NCBI GenBank assembly: GCA_020437545.1
Contig: JAGQWH010000007.1
Location: 1-52,479, forward strand
Direction: 5' to 3'
Source: Ignavibacteriota bacterium
GTDB lineage: Bacteria > Bacteroidota > Ignavibacteria > Tepidaquicellales > Tepidaquicellaceae
DNA: 52,479 nucleotides
The notes under the pieces: model-generated
What the model was told of the DNA's origin: nothing
What the model saw: only the letters and a program-made list of their open reading frames with translations
Databases searched by the model: none
Made by a program: the position numbers and the translations under genes
Shown here: piece by piece, positions 8,503-18,509 of the stretch
Layout of the letters: each line of letters begins with the position of its first letter
Numbering within the stretch: the first letter of the stretch is position 1

Positions 8503-11500
8503 TTATTTTAATTTTGCTAATTTCCCGGTTGTAGTTTTAGTATAATTACCGTCTTCTGAATTTAATATTAATTTGTATATGTATGTTCCGTTTGCAATAT
8601 AATCGCCGTCATTATCCCTTCCATCCCAATCCAAAGTGACAAATTTATCTCTAATATTGCTTTTATTCAATTCTTTAATTAATCTTCCGGTCACTGTATA
8701 TATGTTAATGGTTGCATTTAGTGTTTCATCAAGATTATGCTCAAATATAAAACTGGTCTGATCCTTCATTGGGTTAGGATAATTATAAACATTTTCCAGT
8801 GCCAGATCATTACTGTTTCTTACATCAAATTCAATGAACGAAGAATTGAAGTTGTTATATGTATCCCAGGCTTTAACTTCGATCTTATAATGTCCATCAG
8901 ATAAATTTGGCAGATCATATTCGACTGAACCATTCTGATAACTGTTACTGCTTTGATAAAATGGCGTTAGATCAATTTTGTTGTTCTGATCTTCATTTAT
9001 AATGGCTTCAATCTTATGACCTATAGTACCGGTAAGATTTAGTCCATTCTCATCACTAAAGTCTGCAATTAATTTTGAGCTTTGATTCACAAGATCACCG
9101 GATCTGAAATTTCTGCTGCCCATATAAATTGTAACGCTTGGTCCTGTAGAATCCGGTACTGCATTTGTATCGATACCGTTCATTATGAAATTATTTGAAT
9201 AACCAATTCCGTCTGACATATTATTCTTAAAGTATGAGAATATTTTCCCTCTGCCCGGACTGTAAGAAATGTCTCTCGGTACTACAAATTCTATTTGCCA
9301 GTTACCGTTTGTAACATTAGTTTTACCGTTATAAATTATACCGCCTAATGTTTTCCAGTTAAATGTGTAACCGAAATCTACATAAGTAATATTCTTATCA
9401 ACATCGTGTATCTGAAGATCAATTGTACCATTATAATCTGACCAGAAAGTAGAATCAGTTCTTAAAACACTTCCCGAGATTTTAACTTTCTGCAATGACT
9501 TCATTTCAAAAAGACTGTCACCCGGGGTACTGTTAATACTGTCTACTTTAGTTCTGTACTGAGGAACTCCAAGTCTTAATGTCGGATCTCCCAGATAAGA
9601 GAATTTGAGATCATTGTCCAGATGTAACTGCTGTTTTACATTAAATATAGCTTTACCCATTCTCAATCTTAATCCAAGTGTATCTGTAAGAAACAGATTA
9701 TCATATAATCTGTTGTTATAAATGGCATTCGGAATACTGTAAACCGGTCTGACTGCTGCAGATATGGCAATTGCACCTTTATCTTTAATTGAAACCAGTT
9801 GTTCGGCAGCGCTTAAATTATAAGGATCATCCCATCTAGCAAGATCACAACTGGCAATGGTTATAAATGGATATTTATCTTTATTGGTTAATTGAGGTAT
9901 AGAAACCTGTCTTTCAAAAATGTGCTCATGTGCCCAGAGGTCAGTACTACCGTGACCTGTATAATTTATTACAAGTCTTCCTTCATTCCAGCTTTTTACA
10001 ATATCTTTATTTACTTCAGGTTTTCTTCTTCCCTGAGGCGTAATTTCCGAAGGATAATTTACGATATATATCTTCTGTTTTTTAATGTAGTCAGGAGAAT
10101 GATTCTGAGAAACATCTTCACACTGGTCTGTGTGAAGACTGCCTTCCTGACCGTTTGCCTGCTCGGTTGTCCAGCCGTCATCAGCTATGTAAGTAGCCAC
10201 CTGTCTCCATTTATCAAAGTTAGCAGGGTTTTCATAGCTTATAACTTTTTCGATATAGTTGTTTGCTTCTTCCAGTGTATTTACTGGCATTCTTCCGGTT
10301 GCAAAGTCAGAAACACTGGAACCGCCCGGAGCTTCATAGCTTTCATTGATCTCAACAAGGAAATCATCAGAACAATAACTGTCTACATCATTTGAATAAG
10401 GGGAATTTTTTTCAACGGGTAGTATCCAGTTTTTTACAGCACCGTTATAAAGATTATATATGTTCTTATAATCATAACTTCCGTCTCCCATAAATGCTAC
10501 ATAAACAGGTCTTTCTTCAAAATTTTCATAAGCATATTTCAAAAAATTCCTTACAGCAAGAGGATCCTGCATTCCGTTGGAGAATTCATTGTAAATTTCT
10601 TCAATATCAATAACAGATGTCTTTATATAATTCTGACCCGGTTTTTCTCTTTGCGCCTTAAGGTTATTTGAGGCAGACATGAATTCTTTCGGAGAAATTA
10701 TAAAGAAACTGCCTCCCTGAGCAAGTTCACCTTTTAAATTCTGGTTAGGCACTCTTCCCGAAATTGACACAGGTGAGAAATAATTATTACTTCCTATTGC
10801 GTAAAATTCTTTTGGATCACCGGCAATTATTTCTGATTGAAATTTAACTGTTCCGTTGGAATATGAAATTGGGTTGATAATATTTACATTTGTCTGATCC
10901 GATACATCAAATATTTTTAAATCCTGCGAATTAAAATTATTTATCTGAAACTCAACGGTACCGTTGGTATCAGGTGAGTTGAATCTAAGCAGGTTATTGT
11001 CTGCTGAAAAATTTCTGTCATAAAGTAATTCCATGTAATCATAATATCCTGCAACATTTGGTGAATTTCCATCCTGTGATCTTAGAGACGCCCTGAAATT
11101 AATGCTGCTTTTTCCGGGAGTCAGAGGATAATTTACCCCATTAATATTTTCATTCATATGTACCAGATTAATATGAGAAAATCCGTCATAGATCTGAGAG
11201 ACATACTGATTCATAATAAATCCTGAGTTCAGGTCTTCGAGCCGCCATGTTTCAGGAAAGAATGATCCGTTACCAAACCTGAATCTGAGGTTAACATTGC
11301 TTCCGCTTATGTAACCTTTCAATTCTTTATTAAAACTAAAACTTTCATTAACACTGATCCTCTGGCTTACCCACAACAATCCGGTAGATCCGAGATTATT
11401 GACTTCCGGCTCTTCATAAAGTCTGTCTTTGAATTTACTTACAGGGTTAAGTCCCTGAATATTCGGAGAATTCTGAAGCTCCATCCTCAAACCATCGGCC

Positions 11501-12591
11501 CCTCCATATGTGATCCAGTAATAATTTACTTTTGAATAATGATTTATTACATGTCTGTATGTTTTACTAATTGAATCATATTCCCAGTCATTAGGGCTTC
11601 TTCCATAGAAAAGGATATAATCATTATCATTGAATTGACCATCATTTTCACCTTCTACAAAGATCCTGTTTTCAAGAAGATCAACAGGTGCAAATTTCAT
11701 ATTATCATATGGAAGTTCAGCTCCGCCGTTTCCATAAATTTTAATTGTTTTGGGATTTATACCGGCGGTATTTATACCTGCATTCTGAAGGATATTCCTG
11801 TCAAGTTTATATATTCCTGATTCTTTAACTTCTATTTTATAAAAATCACCGCTTTGCAATACACTGTTCATAACGCCTCTGTCCTTTACGGAATTGAACT
11901 CAATTGTTGACCAATTCTCTGCCTGAGGTGAATTTATTGCAATATTATGGAAATAGGATCTCTCTTCACCGCTGAGTGACTTGTTGAGATAAATTGGATT
12001 ACTGCCGAATTTCACTCTTACTTTAAGATATGAATACTTTTTCAATGTCCTTGTAACAGGGTTGTATTGTAAGGGATAAATATTAAGATTACCAATATAT
12101 CTGTTTCTTAACGCACCGATAGTATTGATAGCGGCTAAATATCCGGGGAAAACTTTATTTGTGCTGTATACTTTCTGGTTTTCTGTAAAAACCGGAATAT
12201 ATCCTTCTTTATCTTTTGAATTTTTAATGGTAGGGACAGGTAGAACATCAACATTCTGAACTTCAACATACCTTGAATCAATAACTTCTGCAGAATTTCC
12301 GTTGGTTCCGGGAAAGAAAACAGGAAAAGTTCTGAATAATATATCCGGATCTCCGTAATTACTTACATTTGAAACTGAATTATTAAAATCAAGATCACCT
12401 TTATAGTCAGGTGTAAATTCAATTTCAATATAGGATTCGTTCGAAGACAGAATAGTATAATCAGACAGTACTTTAGTTTCCTTTTTTTCAACTCTTTGTG
12501 CAAATCCGGAAGTTACAAACAAAAAAACGAGAATGAGGTTAAATAGAATTACCCTTATATTTTTTTGTTTATTTATAATGTTTTTATTCAT
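8503..12591 (-). CDS. porU: Type IX secretion signal peptidase PorU (C25 gingipain-like)
   Basis: A 1362-aa cell-surface cysteine peptidase. PorU removes the C-terminal sorting signal from T9SS cargo and transfers cargo to the surface anchor. Seen: a signal peptide (about 1-32, ending SGFAQ), a long N-terminal beta region, and a C25 domain with both catalytic residues: His880 in NYTGHGS and Cys915 in ASCDLARWDDP. Their 35-residue spacing is close to that of gingipain R. A type A sorting-like C-terminal domain (YNYPNPMKDQTSF...) ends the protein, as in known PorU. The length is typical for the family. It heads a two-gene unit with porV, and the 288 nt upstream is non-coding and probably holds its promoter. 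Confidence 0.94.
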   Translation of the reverse strand: MNKNIINKQKNIRVILFNLILVFLFVTSGFAQRVEKKETKVLSDYTILSSNESYIEIEFTPDYKGDLDFNNSVSNVSNYGDPDILFRTFPVFFPGTNGNSAEVIDSRYVEVQNVDVLPVPTIKNSKDKEGYIPVFTENQKVYSTNKVFPGYLAAINTIGALRNRYIGNLNIYPLQYNPVTRTLKKYSYLKVRVKFGSNPIYLNKSLSGEERSYFHNIAINSPQAENWSTIEFNSVKDRGVMNSVLQSGDFYKIEVKESGIYKLDRNILQNAGINTAGINPKTIKIYGNGGAELPYDNMKFAPVDLLENRIFVEGENDGQFNDNDYILFYGRSPNDWEYDSISKTYRHVINHYSKVNYYWITYGGADGLRMELQNSPNIQGLNPVSKFKDRLYEEPEVNNLGSTGLLWVSQRISVNESFSFNKELKGYISGSNVNLRFRFGNGSFFPETWRLEDLNSGFIMNQYVSQIYDGFSHINLVHMNENINGVNYPLTPGKSSINFRASLRSQDGNSPNVAGYYDYMELLYDRNFSADNNLLRFNSPDTNGTVEFQINNFNSQDLKIFDVSDQTNVNIINPISYSNGTVKFQSEIIAGDPKEFYAIGSNNYFSPVSISGRVPNQNLKGELAQGGSFFIISPKEFMSASNNLKAQREKPGQNYIKTSVIDIEEIYNEFSNGMQDPLAVRNFLKYAYENFEERPVYVAFMGDGSYDYKNIYNLYNGAVKNWILPVEKNSPYSNDVDSYCSDDFLVEINESYEAPGGSSVSDFATGRMPVNTLEEANNYIEKVISYENPANFDKWRQVATYIADDGWTTEQANGQEGSLHTDQCEDVSQNHSPDYIKKQKIYIVNYPSEITPQGRRKPEVNKDIVKSWNEGRLVINYTGHGSTDLWAHEHIFERQVSIPQLTNKDKYPFITIASCDLARWDDPYNLSAAEQLVSIKDKGAIAISAAVRPVYSIPNAIYNNRLYDNLFLTDTLGLRLRMGKAIFNVKQQLHLDNDLKFSYLGDPTLRLGVPQYRTKVDSINSTPGDSLFEMKSLQKVKISGSVLRTDSTFWSDYNGTIDLQIHDVDKNITYVDFGYTFNWKTLGGIIYNGKTNVTNGNWQIEFVVPRDISYSPGRGKIFSYFKNNMSDGIGYSNNFIMNGIDTNAVPDSTGPSVTIYMGSRNFRSGDLVNQSSKLIADFSDENGLNLTGTIGHKIEAIINEDQNNKIDLTPFYQSSNSYQNGSVEYDLPNLSDGHYKIEVKAWDTYNNFNSSFIEFDVRNSNDLALENVYNYPNPMKDQTSFIFEHNLDETLNATINIYTVTGRLIKELNKSNIRDKFVTLDWDGRDNDGDYIANGTYIYKLILNSEDGNYTKTTTGKLAKLK

Positions 12592-12691
12592 GAATGATTT
12601 ATGGATTTAGTTAAACTGGTAAATTGTACATTGATTAACAATAATAAGTCAAAAAAATTACATATGTTAACTAAATTTTTTAAAAATAAAA

Positions 12692-12739
12692 AAACCAATT
12701 CTCAAAGATATACATGAATGTATCTTTAAAAAATGGTTT
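12692..12739 (-). terminator. Imperfect hairpin, possible terminator of the acpP-fabF-rnc unit
   Basis: Nested inverted repeats: AAACCA at 12692-12697 pairs with TGGTTT at 12734-12739, and AAAGATA at 12704-12710 pairs with TATCTTT at 12721-12727. An A-rich tract on the plus strand (12682-12692) would give a U-run on the minus strand. It lies in the 288-nt gap (12592-12879) between rnc and porU. A nearby AATTGGTT at 12770-12777 could pair alternatively with AACCAATT. Nothing else is recognisable in this gap. Confidence 0.45.
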
Positions 12740-12879
12740 CATTAAATACATAATAGAGTTTATAAATTGGTTATGAAATTAATATCAATTCTCTATATGT
12801 ATTTTTTTAGTTTTAATGAAAAATTTTACTTACAAATATAATGTTAGTAATTTCTAATGTCAATACTCACCAGTTTATT

Positions 12880-13710
12880 TTAACTGACCGGTTTATTCTT
12901 GGTTAGACCCATTTTTTCCAGAACGTCAAGATGTTTAAGTGCATTTTTGGCTGCTTCCTGTTCGGCTTGTTTTTTTGATTTACCTTTTCCGATACCCAGA
13001 CTTCTTTTATTTACAAATACCTCCACTGTAAATAATTTATTATGTTCGGGTCCTTCCTCTTTTATTATGGAATACTCAGGAATAAAATCAGTATGCGCCT
13101 GTACGTATTCCAGAAACTTGCTTTTATGATTTTCATCAAACTGATTCAGCCATTTTACATCAAGCTTTTTAAAGATCTCTTCATTTAAAAATTCCTTAGC
13201 GGCATCATATCCTGAATCCATAAAAATTGCACCAATAAGTGATTCATAAGCATCAGAAAGAATTGTATCATATCCTTCTTCTATTGATTTTTTGGCAGTA
13301 AATGAAGCCAGAATGAAATCACCGAGATTAATATTTTTAGCTCTTTCGGCTAGAAATCTTTTATTAACAAGTATAGATCTGAATTTAGTGAGATCACCTT
13401 CTTCATTAAGAGGAAAATTCTTATAAAGATATTCTGCAACGATCAGGTCAAGAACCGCATCACCAAGGAATTCAAGTCTTTCATTTGATATAATCCCTAT
13501 CTTCATCGGATTACTCTTTATCTTCAGAAATGACCGGTGAGTCAGCGCTGTTATAAAATACCTTTTATCAATTATTTTATAATGAATGGCTTTCTGAAGA
13601 TTTTCAAAATCAACCTGAAAAATAGAATTATACTTGGAATCAATTCCTGATATACTCTCTTTACCAAAAGGCAAGAATTTTCTTAGATTCTTTTTTAGTA
13701 TTTCTAGCAT
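12880..13710 (-). CDS. rnc: Ribonuclease III
   Basis: A double-strand-specific endoribonuclease for rRNA processing and RNA turnover. The 276 aa are somewhat longer than E. coli RNase III because of an N-terminal extension of about 35 residues. Seen: the catalytic signature ERLEFLGDAVLD at 78-89, a second acidic cluster (SDAYESLIGAIFMDSGYD), and a C-terminal dsRNA-binding domain (FTVEVFVNKRSLGIGKGKSK..QEAAKNAL). It follows fabF by 30 nt in the common order acpP-fabF-rnc, which suggests one transcript. Confidence 0.97.
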   Translation of the reverse strand: MLEILKKNLRKFLPFGKESISGIDSKYNSIFQVDFENLQKAIHYKIIDKRYFITALTHRSFLKIKSNPMKIGIISNERLEFLGDAVLDLIVAEYLYKNFPLNEEGDLTKFRSILVNKRFLAERAKNINLGDFILASFTAKKSIEEGYDTILSDAYESLIGAIFMDSGYDAAKEFLNEEIFKKLDVKWLNQFDENHKSKFLEYVQAHTDFIPEYSIIKEEGPEHNKLFTVEVFVNKRSLGIGKGKSKKQAEQEAAKNALKHLDVLEKMGLTKNKPVS

Positions 13711-13740
13711 TATATATATTAAGATCTGATATGATTTGCT

Positions 13741-14988
13741 TTAATCTTCGAATTTTTTGAAGACTATGGCAGTGTTATGTCCGCCAAAACCTGAGTTTTC
13801 TGATAATACTGTCTTAACATCTTTTTTCATAGCTGTATTGACAACATAATTCAGATCACATTCAGGATCTTTTTCTTCGTAGTTGATTGTTGGAGGAATA
13901 ATTCCGTCACGAATCGTTAGTATAGCAGCAATTGCTTCAATAGCACCTGCGGCTCCGAGTAAATGACCAATCATTGATTTCACGGAATGAACCGGGACAT
14001 CAAATGCTTTTTCCCCGAATATATTTTTAATGGCAAGTGATTCGTTCTTATCATTATAGTATGTTGAAGTACCATGGGCATTTATCACATCTATTTCATT
14101 TACAGTCATACCGGAATTTTGAATAGCAAGTCTTATTGCTCTTCCAATCCCTTCACCTTCAGGAGCTGGTTCGGTAATATGGAAAGCGTCAGCAGTAAGC
14201 CCGAATCCGGTTATCTCTGCATAAATATTAGCACCTCTTGCTTTAGCATGTTCAAGATCTTCAAGAATTAAGGTCGCTCCGCCTTCCCCCATTACGAATC
14301 CGTCTCTGTTCTTCTCAAATGGTCTTGAAGCTTTCTGAGGATCGTCATTTCTTGTTGATAATGCCTTCATAGCATTGAATCCTGCGACTCCCATAGGACA
14401 AATCACAGCTTCAGAACCACCTGTAACCATAATATCCGCATCCCCTCTTTCAATTAACATGACAGAATCTGCGATCGAATGAGCTGAAGTAGTACATGCA
14501 GATATCGTAGCGTAATTAGGTCCTTTCAAACCATAAGCCATGGAAATTCTGCCTGCTGCTATATCCGCGATAAGCATTGGAATGAAAAAAGGACTGACTC
14601 TGTCAGGATTACCGTCTCGTTTATATAGATTGTTTTGCTGATTATGGTAGGTCCACATTCCTCCTATTCCCGAACCGAATACTACACCTGCTCTTTCATG
14701 ATCAATCTTTTCCAGATCCAGACCTGAGTCTTTCATTGCTTCCTGAGAAGATGCAAGTGCATACTGTGTGAAAGGATCAACCCTTTGTGACAGTTTTCTG
14801 TCCATATAATTAAGCGGGTCAAAGCCTTTAAGCTCTGCTGCAAATTTTGTATCAAAATTTGATGTATCAAAATATGTAATATTATCAACACCGCTTTTAC
14901 CTGCGATCAAATTTGTCCAGAAATCCGGGACATTTAAACCAACAGGACTTACAACACCTATACCGGTTACTACAACTCTTCGCTTCAT
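13741..14988 (-). CDS. fabF: Beta-ketoacyl-ACP synthase II
   Basis: Condenses malonyl-ACP with acyl-ACP in fatty acid elongation, in the cytoplasm. The 415 aa are the normal length. The Cys-His-His triad is visible: Cys164 (ISACTTSAHS), His305 (NAHGTST) and His342 (SMIGHLLGAAG). The start MKRRVVVTGIGVVSPVG is typical, with ATG at 14988. It lies 30 nt downstream of acpP, its carrier-protein partner, and upstream of rnc. Confidence 0.97.
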   Translation of the reverse strand: MKRRVVVTGIGVVSPVGLNVPDFWTNLIAGKSGVDNITYFDTSNFDTKFAAELKGFDPLNYMDRKLSQRVDPFTQYALASSQEAMKDSGLDLEKIDHERAGVVFGSGIGGMWTYHNQQNNLYKRDGNPDRVSPFFIPMLIADIAAGRISMAYGLKGPNYATISACTTSAHSIADSVMLIERGDADIMVTGGSEAVICPMGVAGFNAMKALSTRNDDPQKASRPFEKNRDGFVMGEGGATLILEDLEHAKARGANIYAEITGFGLTADAFHITEPAPEGEGIGRAIRLAIQNSGMTVNEIDVINAHGTSTYYNDKNESLAIKNIFGEKAFDVPVHSVKSMIGHLLGAAGAIEAIAAILTIRDGIIPPTINYEEKDPECDLNYVVNTAMKKDVKTVLSENSGFGGHNTAIVFKKFED

Positions 14989-15018
14989 CTGATTATATTA
15001 AGGAGAATGTTATCTGTT

Positions 15019-15267
15019 TTATTTTGATTCAATTTTTGCTGCAATGTAAGTTACTGCATCTCCGACTTTCTGGATCTTTTCAGCATCTTCATCCGGGATC
15101 TTAATCTCAAATTCTTCTTCAAATTTCATTACTAACTCTACTGTATCCAGAGAGTCTGCTCCCAGGTCATTGATAAAAGAAGCGTCTGTTGTTACTTTTG
15201 ATTCTTCAACTCCGAGTTTATCTACTACTGCCTGTTTTACTTTTGTTTCAATTTCTGCGTTTGTCAT
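15019..15267 (-). CDS. acpP: Acyl carrier protein
   Basis: Carries fatty-acyl intermediates on a 4'-phosphopantetheine arm. An 82-aa acidic helical protein with the attachment motif GADSLD; Ser39 is the modified residue. It is the first gene of the acpP-fabF-rnc unit. The 103 nt upstream (15268-15370) is AT-rich and non-coding and would hold the promoter. Confidence 0.98.
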   Translation of the reverse strand: MTNAEIETKVKQAVVDKLGVEESKVTTDASFINDLGADSLDTVELVMKFEEEFEIKIPDEDAEKIQKVGDAVTYIAAKIESK

Positions 15268-15370
15268 TTAATGATTTATTTTTGGTTTATAAAAATTAAT
15301 TTGCAATATAACTATTATTTAAAAGTTATTAAAGTTATAAAACTTAATAATACAATTTTTCTTTTCAGAT

Positions 15371-16468
15371 TTATTTTACTATACCTTTTTCTTCCTCTTT
15401 TATATGAAGACTGTCAAGTTTTTGATTTAATACATTTCTGATACTGTCAAGTTTGATCTGATATTCCCTTAGTTTAACCTCCTGTGTATTAAGATCATTC
15501 TCTTTATTAAGGATCCTTTCTTCTCTTGATTCAAGAGTCAGGTCAAACTGGGATTTATCCCAATAACCGATATCTTCAAAATATCCTTTAAACAAGAAAT
15601 TATGCTTAAGCGCTTCCATGTTCTGATAAAAACTAAACGATCCCATTTCAAGATTAGCTGTCGTCTGATCCGCATTTTTTATCATGGCCTTTATATTATT
15701 TGCAAAGACTGTGTCTGTCAGCAATGTACCTACAAGACTCTGGCTTGAATTTATTTTACCCGTAATGTCAGAAATATTATATACTATAGTATCAATACTT
15801 CCCTGCATTCTTTTAATATCATCTGTAACAAGATTGACCGCAACGGATGCTGTCGCAAGAATGCTGTTTATATTCGAAGTGGAATTTGCAAAGCTTCTCA
15901 TAAGTGAATCAAGATTATCGTATATACTGCTTTCATTGACGAGTTTTCCCAGTGTGCCTTCTCCGTCATTTACTTTTTGCATAATGGATCCAAGACTCCT
16001 TGTTATTCCTTCAGCTTCTTTGGTTGTTTCATTAAGATTATTAATAATATCCCCGAAACTTACCGGCTGAACAGAATGAAGAGAATCTCCTGATTCAATT
16101 GAAGATGCATTAATGCTTCCGGAACTTATCACAAGTATCTTATTCCCTACTAGTCCGTCAGAATTAATAGTAGCATCAGAATCTTTTTTTATGAATTTTT
16201 TTACATCACTTACTATACTTATATTTACTTTAACCTTATTCGATTCTATTATTTCAATTGATTTGATTGTACCGACATTAATACCTGCAAACTGAACAGA
16301 ACTGCCCTGTGAAAGTCCGCTTACATTTTGAAAAATCGTATATACGTCAAAAGTTTTTGTAAACAAATTTGCCTGACTTCCTATATAGAAAATGGCAATA
16401 ATAAACAGCGCTATCCCTGTTGCTATAAATATACCAAGCTTAATAATTCTAGATTTACTCTGACCCAT
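15371..16468 (-). CDS. MCE/MlaD-family lipid transport protein
   Basis: Periplasmic substrate-binding component of an Mla/Mce-type ABC system that moves phospholipid between membranes. Seen in the 365 aa: one N-terminal membrane anchor (about 11-28), an MCE domain (about 37-118: DVYTIFQNVSGLSQGSSVQF, VGTIKSI, INSDGLVGNKIL), then a long predicted helical region (about 140-270), and a charged coiled-coil tail (about 315-365). It lies 54 nt downstream of its ATPase gene. The MlaE-type permease that normally completes the set is not in this cluster. Confidence 0.9.
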   Translation of the reverse strand: MGQSKSRIIKLGIFIATGIALFIIAIFYIGSQANLFTKTFDVYTIFQNVSGLSQGSSVQFAGINVGTIKSIEIIESNKVKVNISIVSDVKKFIKKDSDATINSDGLVGNKILVISSGSINASSIESGDSLHSVQPVSFGDIINNLNETTKEAEGITRSLGSIMQKVNDGEGTLGKLVNESSIYDNLDSLMRSFANSTSNINSILATASVAVNLVTDDIKRMQGSIDTIVYNISDITGKINSSQSLVGTLLTDTVFANNIKAMIKNADQTTANLEMGSFSFYQNMEALKHNFLFKGYFEDIGYWDKSQFDLTLESREERILNKENDLNTQEVKLREYQIKLDSIRNVLNQKLDSLHIKEEEKGIVK

Positions 16469-16522
16469 ATAATAACTTTTTGAAATTTATAAGTTCAATA
16501 AAATTAATTTCATTTTTTCATA

Positions 16523-17278
16523 TTAACTGAATTCGAAAAAACCCTTGACAAATTCATCTTCAGATTTCTCAAGCTCTTCATAAGTTCCCTCTGCTGCAAA
16601 TTTTCCGTCCTTAAGAACTACAATTCTGTCGGCTACCAGCTTTGCACATGCCATATCGTGTGTAACTATAAGAGAACTTACATTATACTTATTCTGCATA
16701 CTAAGTATAAGATGACTTATCTCATTTGAAGTGAACGGATCAAGCCCTGTAGTAGGTTCATCATATAATATTATCTGCGGATCCAGCATCAAAGTCCGGG
16801 CAAGCCCGATCCTCTTCTGCATTCCTCCGGATAATTCTGAAGGAACTTTGTCTATTGATTCCTCAAGTCCTACATTCTTCAATTGCTCAATAACTTTTGG
16901 ACTCAGATCACTCTTCTTATAATCAGGCTGTCTAATAATCGGAAATTCAAGATTCTGCCTGACTGTCATAGAATCATACAGAGCACCGCTTTGAAAAAGA
17001 AATCCGATCTTTATCCTTAATTTATTTTCTTCCTTCTCTGAAAGATTTAAAAATTGCTGACCGAATAATTCAACACTTCCCGAATCTGGTCTCAGAAGAC
17101 CTATTATACATTTTAATATTACTGACTTACCCGTACCCGAACGGCCAAGTATTACAACTGTCTCTCCTTTTACTATACTCAGATTTACATCACTGAGTAT
17201 TGTAACACTTCCGAAAGATTTTTGTATGTCATTAAGCCTTAATACTATGTCCTTTTTATCGGTGTCTGATGAATTCAT
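16523..17278 (-). CDS. ABC transporter ATP-binding protein, MlaF/Mkl type
   Basis: The ATPase that powers the lipid-transport complex with the downstream MCE protein. The 251 aa contain Walker A GRSGTGKS at 45-52, FQSGALYDSMTV (the segment typical of MlaF/Mkl-type ATPases), the signature LSGGMQ at 149-154, and Walker B with its Glu in ILYDEPTTGLD (about 170-180), followed by the switch His in VTHD. ATG start at 17278. It is paired with the MCE gene, and no permease is adjacent on either side. Confidence 0.93.
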   Translation of the reverse strand: MNSSDTDKKDIVLRLNDIQKSFGSVTILSDVNLSIVKGETVVILGRSGTGKSVILKCIIGLLRPDSGSVELFGQQFLNLSEKEENKLRIKIGFLFQSGALYDSMTVRQNLEFPIIRQPDYKKSDLSPKVIEQLKNVGLEESIDKVPSELSGGMQKRIGLARTLMLDPQIILYDEPTTGLDPFTSNEISHLILSMQNKYNVSSLIVTHDMACAKLVADRIVVLKDGKFAAEGTYEELEKSEDEFVKGFFEFS

Positions 17279-17399
17279 TTAGTCATTAAAATAAATTAAT
17301 ATTATGTTTGTATCTATGTATTTTTTTATTAATTTTTTTTCAGGATAATGAATAAGTTACATCATTAAATATGAATTACATAATATCAAGATTCAAAAT

Positions 17400-18392
17400 C
17401 TAATAGTCATCACAAAAATTTTTCAACTCAATTTTGAGATCGCTTAAGTTTTCCAAAAATTCATCTGGTTTACAATGTAAACTGTCATTTACTATTAAAT
17501 TCAATCTCCAGAACAAATTATACAAACCACCCGGCATTATTTTTTCAAACGCTGCAGATCTTCTTGCTGTAATCTCCGCTGCTTTCCAGATAAATACGGC
17601 CAATTTTATTTTTTTGTATTCAACATTATTCTTTCTGTGTATCACTTCAGATATTCTTGCCAAAGTTAAACTCTCATGTGATAGAATATTTACAGAAAAG
17701 TCTTTTTCCGGTTTGTAATTGGAAGCTGATACAAGAATATCAGAAACATTATCAACGTTTATTAAACCTGTCATCCCTTTCCAGTCAAATCTCGGAATTA
17801 ATGATCCGGTCTTTACAAGCTTGTTTATCTTATCAAATAACCCGTCTTTCCTTGTACCGTCGCCCCACACTGTCGAAAGTCTGAACACCATACACTGAAT
17901 ACCTGATCTTTCAGAATATTCAGAAAGGATATTTTCAGCAGCAAGTTTTGTTCTGCCGTATTCATTGGAAGGGGAAGGAGCTGAGTATTTTGTAAGGGGC
18001 TGATCAAGATCTTTTCTCCCCGAAAATATTGCAGTAGTGGATGTAAAAATAAATTTTGTGTCTTTATTCAGCCCGGGAAATGCATTCAATAAATTTTTCG
18101 TTCCCTTATCATTGCATCTGTGATCTTTTTCCCCTGACTCAGTACTTGCAGCAAGATGAAAAATTATTTTCGGGTTTTTCGGAAGATCTTCCAAACCTTT
18201 TCCGCTAACCAGATCTATGGGTTTAGTTTTAACATTTAATTCATTCAGAATTTTTCTGCCAGATAACTCAAGTTCATTGGTCTCATCTCTTATCAGACAA
18301 AGTATCCTGTCTGTTTCATAAACATTTAATAAATCCCTGATGAGTCTTCTTCCTATAAATCCTGTTGAACCTGTAACTATGATATCTTCCAT
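17400..18392 (-). CDS. NAD(P)-dependent extended SDR (epimerase/dehydratase-like)
   Basis: A 330-aa cytoplasmic extended short-chain dehydrogenase/reductase. Seen: the nucleotide-binding GSTGFIG at 8-14, HLAAST near 79-84, Ser/Thr at 118-120, and the catalytic YxxxK as Y145-GRT-K149. The fold family covers nucleotide-sugar epimerases, dehydratases and related reductases. The substrate cannot be assigned from sequence alone, and no other sugar-nucleotide genes lie beside it. Separate intergenic gaps on both sides (17279-17399 and 18393-18509) suggest it may be transcribed on its own. Confidence 0.85.
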   Translation of the reverse strand: MEDIIVTGSTGFIGRRLIRDLLNVYETDRILCLIRDETNELELSGRKILNELNVKTKPIDLVSGKGLEDLPKNPKIIFHLAASTESGEKDHRCNDKGTKNLLNAFPGLNKDTKFIFTSTTAIFSGRKDLDQPLTKYSAPSPSNEYGRTKLAAENILSEYSERSGIQCMVFRLSTVWGDGTRKDGLFDKINKLVKTGSLIPRFDWKGMTGLINVDNVSDILVSASNYKPEKDFSVNILSHESLTLARISEVIHRKNNVEYKKIKLAVFIWKAAEITARRSAAFEKIMPGGLYNLFWRLNLIVNDSLHCKPDEFLENLSDLKIELKNFCDDY

Positions 18393-18428
18393 AACTTAAA
18401 GGAATGAAATTTCTAAATTAAGAAAAAA

Positions 18429-18445
18429 TATTTCAATTTGAAATA
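18429..18445. other. Perfect 8-bp palindrome between nuoM and the SDR gene
   Basis: TATTTCAA at 18429-18436 and TTGAAATA at 18438-18445 flank one base. The site lies 37 nt upstream of the SDR start codon (18392). The size and position fit an operator or the base of a short hairpin. In such AT-rich DNA a chance palindrome is possible, so this is tentative. Confidence 0.25.
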
Positions 18446-18509
18446 AAAGACTGGATTTATTATTAAAAGGTAATAAAAGAAGAGAAAATATTAAAAAGTC
18501 AGTGATGAA

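Noticed and set aside
9892-10395. 167-aa open frame opposite porU
   Set aside because: It lies wholly within the C25 domain of porU on the other strand and has no protein-like composition; a shadow of the real gene.
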